Source of the DNA: JBBRSC01 sp038245795
GTDB lineage: Bacteria > Actinomycetota > Acidimicrobiia > Acidimicrobiales > Microtrichaceae
NCBI GenBank assembly: GCA_038245795.1
Contig: JBBRSC010000074.1
Location: 1-13,312, forward strand
Direction of reading: 5' to 3'
Length of the DNA stretch: 13,312 nucleotides
Of this stretch, positions 6,773-13,312 are shown in pieces; within the stretch, counting starts at the first letter, position 1, and each line of letters opens with the position of its first letter. The position numbers and the translations under genes are program-made. The notes under the pieces were generated by a model. It saw nothing but the letters and a program-made list of their open reading frames with translations, searched no databases and was not told the origin of the DNA.

Positions 6773-8115
6773 GATCGTGCCGGGAGTGCCCGCCGTCCCC
6801 GACGACGCCCGGCAGTCGGCGCGCTCCCCGTCCGCGACCGGACGGTTGCGGCCCGCGAATCACCACGGTCGCGCAGATCAGAGCCATCCCGGAGGTCGAT
6901 GTCGTCCTGAGCTTCTGTGCTGTTCTGGTCGTCGGCACGTCGAGATTTCGCCGATCGGGCGCGACGCGACGCTGGCTGACGAGCGACATTGGCCAAGATG
7001 CCAGCGGCGAACATCGTCACCGCCAGCGACGAACCGCCGTAGCTCACGAACGGAAGCGTGATCCCCTTGTTGGGGAGCACCCCGATTGCAACAGAGATGT
7101 TGAACAGCGCCTGCAATCCGATCCACGACGAAATCCCGAGAGCGATGAGCGTGCCCTCGATATCGCGAGCGCGTCGCCCGGCACTCACACCCGCCACGAG
7201 CAGCGCCACGAACAGTCCGAGCACCGCAACGCAGCCGATCAGACCGAGCTCCTCGCCGATCACCGCGTAAATGAAGTCCGTATGGGCCTCTGGAAGGAAC
7301 CCCCACTTGGATCGGCCGTTGCCCAAGCCGACCCCGAAGACCCCGCCCGACGCGATCCCGACGCGAGATTGCAGCGTTTGCCAGCCGCTCCCGGTCGCTT
7401 CCTTCCACGGATCGAGGAAGGCGAGCATGCGCTCACGTCGATAGCCCTGCATCGAGAAGAACAGGCCGATGGCGGCGAACGGCAGCGTCATGGCGGCCAA
7501 CGAATCGAGTCGGCCCCCAGCGACGCCCAACATGATGAAGGTGATCGCCGCCAACAACAACGTCGTGCCGAGATCCGGTTCCAGCATCACGAGCGCGCCC
7601 AATGTGAACAGGACTGCAAGCGCCGGGGCCGTGGTGGCCAGCGGATCACGGATGTGGTCGCGTCGCTGCGACAACATGCGCGCCAACCAGATGATCAACG
7701 CCAGCTTTGCGATCTCGGAGGGTTGGAACGCTCCGAACTCCGGTCCGATCCAACGTTTCGAGCCGTTGACCTCGTGACTGAGTGGCGTGGGGAGCACCAC
7801 CACGACCAACAACACAATGGCACCCGCCAACCAGACTCCGGCGTGACGAGCCCAGAAGTGGTAGTCGACCCGTATGCCGATCAGCAGGAGCACGGTACCG
7901 AAGGCGACGAAGAAACTCTGTTTGGTGAACCAGTACCAGGAGCTGTCGAGCTTGTGATTGGCGCGAACGGACGAGGCTGACAGCACAAAGATCAGCCCGA
8001 TCGAAATGAGGATCCCGACAACGGCCAGTATCGTCCAGAACACCGGGGGCGTCTGGAGAGATCTCGTAGCCACCCCGAGGCGTCGTCGGGCCCGCCGGCT
8101 CGTGCGCTGGCTCAT
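6769..8115 (-). CDS. ftsW: SEDS peptidoglycan polymerase FtsW
   Basis: FtsW is a polytopic membrane glycosyltransferase that polymerises lipid II at the septum with FtsI. About ten membrane segments lie between residues 26 and 378. Family blocks are GSKRWIGPEFGAFQPSEIAKLAL (118-140; key part QPSEIAKLAL), LEPDLGTT (178-185), LPEAHTDFIYAVIGEELG (274-291), where D280 matches the catalytic aspartate, and LPNKGITLPFVSYGGSSL (347-364). The cytoplasmic tail from about 380 to 448 is unusually long and rich in Arg, Asp and Ser, and is not part of the fold. Start and stop are both ATGA overlaps (with murD and murG). RodA is the alternative in this family, but gene context strongly favours FtsW. Confidence 0.97.
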   Translation of the reverse strand: MSQRTSRRARRRLGVATRSLQTPPVFWTILAVVGILISIGLIFVLSASSVRANHKLDSSWYWFTKQSFFVAFGTVLLLIGIRVDYHFWARHAGVWLAGAIVLLVVVVLPTPLSHEVNGSKRWIGPEFGAFQPSEIAKLALIIWLARMLSQRRDHIRDPLATTAPALAVLFTLGALVMLEPDLGTTLLLAAITFIMLGVAGGRLDSLAAMTLPFAAIGLFFSMQGYRRERMLAFLDPWKEATGSGWQTLQSRVGIASGGVFGVGLGNGRSKWGFLPEAHTDFIYAVIGEELGLIGCVAVLGLFVALLVAGVSAGRRARDIEGTLIALGISSWIGLQALFNISVAIGVLPNKGITLPFVSYGGSSLAVTMFAAGILANVARQPASRRARSAKSRRADDQNSTEAQDDIDLRDGSDLRDRGDSRAATVRSRTGSAPTAGRRRGRRALPARS

Positions 8116-9476
8116 GCGAGAACCGTTCCGAGGATCTGAGAGTGGACCTCGGCGACGAAGTCATCGCCGCGCTGGCTGTAATTGTCGTACCAGTCGAACG
8201 ACGCGCACGCTGGGGAGAGCACGACGACATTCCCTGGACGCGCCAGGCGTGCGGCGAAGCGCACCGCATCGGCCATCGAGGCCGCGATGGCCACCGGCCG
8301 GCCCATCGCGAGTCGTTCGATCTCCTCGGCGGCCTCGCCGATCCCGACGAAGGCCACAACGTTGCCCAAGCGACCGAGCGGTGCCAGGTCGAGGCCCTTG
8401 TTGCGGCCTCCAGCGATCAAGACCACCGACTCGAACCCGCGAACAGCCGCCTCGGTGGCGTGCGGTGCCGTCGCCTTCGAGTCGTCGTACCACGCAACTC
8501 CGCCGGCCGATCCCACGAGCTCCACCCGATGACGAAGTCCCGTGAATGTCCGCAGCGTCGACTCCACACCGTCGGGGGTGGCGCCGGCCAGATCGGCTGA
8601 CGCAGCCGCAGCCAACGCATTGAGTCGATCGTGGGGCAGGGCTCGAATCATGTCGTCGATCGCCACGATGTGGGTACCGTCCGGCCGACAGAGGGCGTTC
8701 CCGCGCTCGGAGTAATCGGCAGCACCGGTGGACCCGAAGGTCACCACCGTGGCTGGTCCGGAGGCGTGGCTCATCACAACGGGATCGTCGAGGTTCGCGA
8801 CGGCGTGATCGGTAGGAGACTGATCAGCAAAGATCCGCGCCTTGGCGAGTTCGTAGTGCTCGAGGTCACGGTGCACGTCGAGATGGTCGGGTGCAAAGTT
8901 CAGCCAGGTCGCAATAGTCGGAGCGAATCGCCGACTGTGCCCGAGGCGGAACGACGATGCCTCGACCACGAACACATCGATCGACGCATCCCCGATGGCC
9001 TCCACCAGAGGAGTCTCCGTGTTCCCGGCGTCCACGGCGCGGATGCTCGATGCGAGCAGCATTTCCGTGACCATCGTCACGACCGTGGTCTTGCCGTTGG
9101 TTCCGGTGATGGCCACCAGCGGACGATCGTCCCACCCGGCAGCCAGATCGAACTCGCTGATCACCGGGGTGTTGCGCACCCGTGCCTCGACCAACGCTGG
9201 GTGCGAGTCCGCCATCCCGGGCGTCGGCAGGATCGACCCCACGGTGTCGAACAACGCTCCGGCCTCATCCGCCGACGGATGCAGACAGAGAAGGCCGAAC
9301 TGCTGAGCGAAGGCGTCGCCGATGGCGGGGTCACCGTCGTCCGCGATGGTCACGCCATAGCCGCGACGGACCAGTTGGCGAACGGACGCGCGATTGGTGA
9401 TGCCCAGCCCGTAGACGAGGACCGGCTCGTCATCGGGGGCGACGCCACCACGCGCGGTGGATGCAGGAACGGTCAT
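8112..9476 (-). CDS. murD: UDP-N-acetylmuramoylalanine--D-glutamate ligase MurD
   Basis: MurD adds D-glutamate to UDP-MurNAc-L-Ala using ATP. The open frame extends up to 9752, but the start is placed at the ATG at 9476: this gives 454 residues, the usual length, begins MTVPAST and forms an ATGA overlap with the mraY stop, whereas the 92 extra codons would lie inside mraY. Motifs are VYGLG (21-25), GTNGKTT (125-131), NFAPDHLDVH (193-202), TGLRHRVE (312-319), WYDDSKAT (329-336), AGGRNKG (355-361) and SPACASFDWYDNYSQRGDDF (421-440). The usual HNxxN motif reads HDRLN (282-286), so the first of two ATP-contacting asparagines is aspartate (D283). The stop overlaps the ftsW ATG. Confidence 0.97.
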   Translation of the reverse strand: MTVPASTARGGVAPDDEPVLVYGLGITNRASVRQLVRRGYGVTIADDGDPAIGDAFAQQFGLLCLHPSADEAGALFDTVGSILPTPGMADSHPALVEARVRNTPVISEFDLAAGWDDRPLVAITGTNGKTTVVTMVTEMLLASSIRAVDAGNTETPLVEAIGDASIDVFVVEASSFRLGHSRRFAPTIATWLNFAPDHLDVHRDLEHYELAKARIFADQSPTDHAVANLDDPVVMSHASGPATVVTFGSTGAADYSERGNALCRPDGTHIVAIDDMIRALPHDRLNALAAAASADLAGATPDGVESTLRTFTGLRHRVELVGSAGGVAWYDDSKATAPHATEAAVRGFESVVLIAGGRNKGLDLAPLGRLGNVVAFVGIGEAAEEIERLAMGRPVAIAASMADAVRFAARLARPGNVVVLSPACASFDWYDNYSQRGDDFVAEVHSQILGTVLA

Positions 9477-10519
9477 CGGCTGAGCGTCCCGGTGGCAACG
9501 AGGTAGTCGTAATAGAACAGACCGATTCCCGCCGCAGTGCAGGCTGCCGAGATCATCCAGAAACGGATGATGATCGTGGTCTCCGGCCATCCAGCGAGCT
9601 CGAAATGATGGTGGATCGGCGCCATCTTGAAGACTCGCTTGCCGGTCGACTTGAAGCTGATCACCTGGATGATGACCGACATGGTCTCGGCGACGAACAA
9701 CGCCCCGATGATCGGCAACAACAGGTTCGTGTTGGTTGTCAGTGCAAGGCACGCAAGGCCCGTGCCGATGGCAAGCGAGCCCGTGTCACCCATGAAAATC
9801 TTGGCAGGCGCTGCATTCCACCACAGGAATCCGGCGCAGGCCCCGGTCATTCCGGCCGCAATCACGGCCAAGTCGAGCCCCTGTTGCAGGTCGTACAAAT
9901 TGGTCCCGAATGAGTAACGGAAGCTCCAGAACCCGATCACCACGAACGCCGAGAACGCAAAGATTGCGGATCCGGCCGCCAGCCCGTCGAGGCCATCGGT
10001 CAGGTTCACAGCATTGCTCGCGCTGAGGATCAAAAGGACCGCCCACACCACCCAGCCCACCTTGCCGAGCTGCCACCCGAGCGAATCCCAACGGGTGAAG
10101 CTCAGCTCCGTGTGTTGTTGGGTCTGCGTGACGAGGATCACGGCAAAGGTCACCGCCACAGCCAGCAGACCTCCGAGCTTGGCGTTCTTGCCGAGTCCGA
10201 GATTGCGTTCGCTCCGCACCTTGATGAGATCGTCGATGAAGCCCACTGCGCCGGCTCCAGTGATCGCTGCGACGACGAGGAGCCCACGAACGGTGTAGAT
10301 CCCGCGGTATGCAGCCGAGATGAGGTAGCTGGCCACCAGCGCCACGACGATCGCCACGCCCCCCATGGTCGGGGTGCCCGCCTTCGTGGTGTGGCCCGAT
10401 GGCACGTCCTCGTGGATCGGTTGGCCCAGACGCAATCGAGTGAGGAACGTGATGAGGAACTTGGTTCCCACGAGAGCAACGACGAGTGCCAATCCGGCGG
10501 CGACGAAGACCCTGATCAT
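9473..10519 (-). CDS. mraY: Phospho-MurNAc-pentapeptide transferase MraY
   Basis: MraY joins phospho-MurNAc-pentapeptide to undecaprenyl phosphate, making lipid I, the first membrane step of wall synthesis. The 348 residues form about ten membrane segments. Conserved cytoplasmic loops carry the catalytic residues: KAGTPTMGG (46-54), FIDDLIKV (94-101; D96 and D97), NAVNLTDGLDGLAAG (169-183; D175), WWNAAPAKIFMGDTGSLAIG (233-252; D245) and PIHHHFE (301-307). The ATG at 10519 overlaps the murE stop as ATGA. murF, normally between murE and mraY, is absent. The stop overlaps the murD start. Confidence 0.98.
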   Translation of the reverse strand: MIRVFVAAGLALVVALVGTKFLITFLTRLRLGQPIHEDVPSGHTTKAGTPTMGGVAIVVALVASYLISAAYRGIYTVRGLLVVAAITGAGAVGFIDDLIKVRSERNLGLGKNAKLGGLLAVAVTFAVILVTQTQQHTELSFTRWDSLGWQLGKVGWVVWAVLLILSASNAVNLTDGLDGLAAGSAIFAFSAFVVIGFWSFRYSFGTNLYDLQQGLDLAVIAAGMTGACAGFLWWNAAPAKIFMGDTGSLAIGTGLACLALTTNTNLLLPIIGALFVAETMSVIIQVISFKSTGKRVFKMAPIHHHFELAGWPETTIIIRFWMISAACTAAGIGLFYYDYLVATGTLSR

Positions 10520-11985
10520 GGTGTCGCGCTCGACTGATCCGACGACGACGTGTCGAAGCCACGGGCGACGAGCGCAGCGCGGGCCACGACCCGATCATCA
10601 AATGCCAGCGCCTCGCCGTTGATGGTCTGTGTACGTTCGTGGCCCTTGCCCAGAATCATCACCGTGTCACCGGACCCCGCTTGGTCGATCGCCGCGATGA
10701 TCGCCGCTCGACGATCCTCGATCAACCTCGGTTCGCTCGTGTCCACTCCACTCGCCACGGTCGCCATGATGGCCGATGGCGACTCCGATCTCGGGTTATC
10801 AGAGGTGACAATTACCTGATCTGCCCGCGACGCAGCAGCTCGCCCCATGGCAGCGCGCTTGGAGCGATCCCGATCCCCACCCGCTCCCAGTACCACCAGC
10901 AGGCGGCCTGTGGTCGCGGAGCGCGCTGCGTCGAGTGCCCGCTCGATCGCATCAGGGGTGTGCGCGTAGTCGACCATGACCGTGAACGGTTGCGACCCGG
11001 TCACCAGTTCCATCCGTCCCGGCGGCGGGGGAACGTCACCGAGGATCGCCGCGATCTGCTCCACGGGAACCCCGAGCGCCGCCACGCATTCGGCGGCCGC
11101 CAGGAGGTTCGTCATGTTGAACCCACCCACGAGATCGGTCGCGATGGAGTGCCCCCGCCAGGTGAAGACGGAGCGGCCATCCCGATGCCCGATGGCCGCA
11201 TCGGCGCTGTCCACCGTTCGGACCTCGGTATCGGTCCGGCCGAGCATCGAGTCTCGGAGGAGGCGGCCGTGGACATCATCGATCACCACGATCGAGATCG
11301 GAGATCGGCCGGGCTCGAAGAGTCGTGCTTTGGCTTCGAAATAGCGCTCGGGTGTCACATGAAAATCGAGATGATCAGACCCCAGATTGAGAAACGCTGT
11401 GGCGGAGAACTCGACGCCCGCCACGCGACCAAGTTCCAACGCGTGTGAGGAGACCTCCATGGCGACCACGGAAATACCATCCGCAACGAAGGCTGCGAGT
11501 TGGCGTTGGAGGTCGGTGGACTCGGGGGTGGTGCGCGCTCCGGTGAGCGTGCCGATGGTTTCGCCACGCAGCCCGAGCCGCTCCACGAGCGCGCCGATCA
11601 TGGTGACGACCGATGTTTTGCCGTTGGTTCCGGTGACGCCGATGACCGACAACTTCGACGAGGGATTTCCCCAGCAACGAGCCGCAACGACACCCATGGC
11701 CGAGCGGACGTTGTCGACGATCACCTGGGTGACATCTCCCACCAGCGCGTGGTCGAGCTGACGTTCGACGAGCAGTGATGTCGCCCCGCTCGTCACCGCG
11801 GCCGCCGCGAAGTTGTGCCCATCGTGTCGCTCGCCGACCACGCAACAGAACATCGATCCCGGCGAAACCTGCGCGGAGGAATGAGTCACATCGGCGACCG
11901 TTCGCGAATCGTCGCCGATGATCGTCCTCGGCGAGATCGAATCGCAGACATCGGCGACCGTGGCGATCGGTGAACGGTCAGCCAC
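10516..11985 (-). CDS. murE: UDP-MurNAc-tripeptide ligase MurE (meso-diaminopimelate type)
   Basis: MurE adds the third stem-peptide residue to UDP-MurNAc-L-Ala-D-Glu. The 489 residues show an N-terminal UDP-binding domain (DDSRTVADVTHSSAQVSPGS, 25-44), the P-loop GTNGKTS (119-125), MEVSSHAL (176-183), LGSDHLDFH (201-209), the lysine K219 in YFEAKARLF that fits the carbamylated position, FNMTNLLAA (289-297), VDYAHTPD (338-345) and GKGHE (446-450). DNPRSESP (396-403) is the signature of enzymes that add meso-diaminopimelate, so the wall is probably A1-gamma type. The start is GTG at 11985, the only non-ATG start in the window, with no convincing Shine-Dalgarno. It overlaps the ftsI stop by 8 bp, so re-initiation after ftsI is likely. 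Confidence 0.98.
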   Translation of the reverse strand: MADRSPIATVADVCDSISPRTIIGDDSRTVADVTHSSAQVSPGSMFCCVVGERHDGHNFAAAAVTSGATSLLVERQLDHALVGDVTQVIVDNVRSAMGVVAARCWGNPSSKLSVIGVTGTNGKTSVVTMIGALVERLGLRGETIGTLTGARTTPESTDLQRQLAAFVADGISVVAMEVSSHALELGRVAGVEFSATAFLNLGSDHLDFHVTPERYFEAKARLFEPGRSPISIVVIDDVHGRLLRDSMLGRTDTEVRTVDSADAAIGHRDGRSVFTWRGHSIATDLVGGFNMTNLLAAAECVAALGVPVEQIAAILGDVPPPPGRMELVTGSQPFTVMVDYAHTPDAIERALDAARSATTGRLLVVLGAGGDRDRSKRAAMGRAAASRADQVIVTSDNPRSESPSAIMATVASGVDTSEPRLIEDRRAAIIAAIDQAGSGDTVMILGKGHERTQTINGEALAFDDRVVARAALVARGFDTSSSDQSSATP

Positions 11986-13312
11986 GCCCGCCGGACCGCC
12001 TGATGGTTGTGGGCACGGTTGGTTTCACTGCGACCGCCGGTTTCGCTACGCCTGCCGGTTTTACTGTGGCCAGGACCTTATGGGCCGCCACACCCGGTCC
12101 GATTGCGGTAGGCGGTGGTTCACGATTCACGGCGTCCGGCGGTGGTGCGTCCGGCGCGAAAACATCGTCGACTCCCGGATCCAGCAGCGGCGTCGAACCG
12201 TCAGCTGCCATCGACGTCGGAAGAGGCGGAGGGAGACCCGGCGTGGTCGCCAAGGTGCCGAGCGCCGGATCGACGGGCGGTGCGCCAGCGGCGAGAACTG
12301 TCGTGGTGGTGGTCGGCAGCAGTGTCGTGGTCGTGGTCGGGGCTGGTGCCGGTGTCGAACGAACGGGCTGTCCGGTCGAGATGATGGCGTCCCCGGCGAT
12401 GCCGTAGCGACGCATTGCCTCCTTGGCCAGGCGATCGAAGATCGGTCCTGCGGCGGTCGAACCGAAATGCTCCGTCCTGGGATTGTCGATCATGACCATG
12501 ATGGACAGCTGCGGGTTCGATGCTGGGAAGAACCCCACGAAACTCGCCGCATAACGAAGCTGACCCGCGGCATTGCGATAGCCGTACCCGTCGCCCCAGA
12601 CCTCGTAGGCGGTACCCGTCTTGGCCGCAATGTTGAACCCGGGAATCGCCCACTGCTTTCCCGTGCCCTCCTCGATCACCTGTTGCAGGGCTGTCGTGAC
12701 CTTCTGCGCAGCATCCTCTGTCAGCACCCGCCGCGGCGCCGGTGTCTCCTCGGGTGACACGTTGCCCTGCGGGTCCGTCCAATGATCAATCAGTTTCGGC
12801 GCCACGTAGATGCCCCGATTGGCGATGGCGTTGTACGCGCTCCAGATCTGGACGGGTGTCGCAGTGATGGACTGACCGATCGGAATTGACCCGATGTCCG
12901 AGCCGTTCCAGTCACGCCGGAACTCACCCTTCTGTTCCTTCTGGAGACCGAGGTTCGTCATCGAACCGAAGCCGAAACGATCGAGATACTCGAGGATCCG
13001 ATCTTTGCCGATCTGCTGGGCGATCTTGATCGTGCCGACGTTGGAGGACTCGGCGATGATCTGATCCACCGTCATCAGCTGCGGCTTGTGGGCATGGGAG
13101 TCGCGGATCGTCCGATCGGCCACCTTGATGTTCTGCTCGACCATGATCTGCTGATCCGGCTGCACCGTGCCCGTCTCGAAACCGGCGGCTGCAGTCACGA
13201 TCTTCATCACCGATCCCGGCTCGTAGGTGCGGACGGCGATGTTCTGCCGGGCTGGTCGATGGCCCCCATCGGTGGTCGTCACTGCATTCGCAACGGCGAG
13301 CATCTCGCCCGT
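11978..13312 (-). CDS. ftsI: Septal transpeptidase FtsI/PBP3 (class B PBP), C-terminal part
   Basis: The 5' end lies beyond the window; 444 codons are present and the frame is open at the edge. FtsI cross-links septal peptidoglycan with FtsW. Numbering from the first visible codon, the penicillin-binding motifs are complete: SVMK (34-37) with nucleophile S34, SSN (89-91) and KTG (231-233, in AAKTGTAYEV). The usual TGEMLAVAN strand precedes the SxxK motif. The N-terminal membrane helix and dimerisation domain are not seen. The fold ends near residue 314. About 130 further residues (roughly 12370-11981) are Thr/Pro/Ala-rich, with TTTTT runs and a final stretch of VKP/AKP units. No PASTA domain is visible. 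The stop overlaps murE by 8 bp. Position before murE favours FtsI over other class B PBPs. Confidence 0.95.
   Translation of the reverse strand, partial: TGEMLAVANAVTTTDGGHRPARQNIAVRTYEPGSVMKIVTAAAGFETGTVQPDQQIMVEQNIKVADRTIRDSHAHKPQLMTVDQIIAESSNVGTIKIAQQIGKDRILEYLDRFGFGSMTNLGLQKEQKGEFRRDWNGSDIGSIPIGQSITATPVQIWSAYNAIANRGIYVAPKLIDHWTDPQGNVSPEETPAPRRVLTEDAAQKVTTALQQVIEEGTGKQWAIPGFNIAAKTGTAYEVWGDGYGYRNAAGQLRYAASFVGFFPASNPQLSIMVMIDNPRTEHFGSTAAGPIFDRLAKEAMRRYGIAGDAIISTGQPVRSTPAPAPTTTTTLLPTTTTTVLAAGAPPVDPALGTLATTPGLPPPLPTSMAADGSTPLLDPGVDDVFAPDAPPPDAVNREPPPTAIGPGVAAHKVLATVKPAGVAKPAVAVKPTVPTTIRRSGGRG

Noticed and set aside
5633..6910. Plus-strand open frame of 425 codons
   Set aside because: It is antisense to murG, which has every conserved motif. 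The plus-strand product is Arg/Gln/His-rich without any domain.
9477..9752. A 92-codon N-terminal extension of murD
   Set aside because: The extension lies wholly inside mraY, has no family similarity and would make MurD too long; the ATG at 9476 gives the normal N-terminus and an ATGA overlap.
1..13312. A novel defence, mobile or biosynthetic system
   Set aside because: All supported genes are standard division and wall-synthesis genes in near-standard order, with no integrase, transposase, tRNA, att-like repeat or composition break.

Overview
The window is one continuous stretch of a division and cell-wall (dcw) cluster, and every supported gene lies on the minus strand. Read in the direction of transcription (high to low coordinates) the order is ftsI (3' part) - murE - mraY - murD - ftsW - murG - murC - murB - ftsQ - [179-bp spacer] - ftsZ - pgeF - yggS (5' part). 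The high G+C content, an FtsZ tail ending in an acidic run then DVPSFLK, a MurE with the DNPR motif of meso-diaminopimelate-adding enzymes, the absence of ftsA and ddl, and the ftsZ-pgeF-yggS order all point to an actinobacterium. The Thr/Pro-rich FtsI tail and the MurC DDYAHLPGE variant suggest class Acidimicrobiia (Ilumatobacter-like). That last step is inference from general family knowledge.

Region 1 (13312-2235) is a tightly packed operon. Six of its eight junctions are 4-bp ATGA stop/start overlaps and the other two are 8-bp overlaps. Its products make the cytoplasmic Mur precursors (MurB, MurC, MurD, MurE), carry lipid I and lipid II synthesis (MraY, MurG), and polymerise and cross-link septal wall (FtsW, FtsI), with FtsQ as the divisome scaffold. 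murF, usually found between murE and mraY, is absent there; the two genes abut directly.

Region 2 (2234-2056) is the only real intergenic spacer. It holds a plausible ftsZ promoter, a small inverted repeat in the promoter spacer, two tandem GTGGG/CCCAC palindromes in the leader, and a doubtful 39-codon leader ORF.

Region 3 (2055-1) holds ftsZ, then pgeF 8 bp downstream, then the start of yggS, overlapping pgeF by 4 bp. sepF would be expected next, outside the window.

No RNA genes, mobile elements, CRISPR arrays or clear terminators were seen, and no gene-free stretch exceeds 179 bp. This is mainly a conserved housekeeping locus. The points worth a second look are the ftsZ leader, the missing murF, the long FtsI tail, replacement of an invariant residue in MurD, and three in-frame or near-palindromic short repeats.
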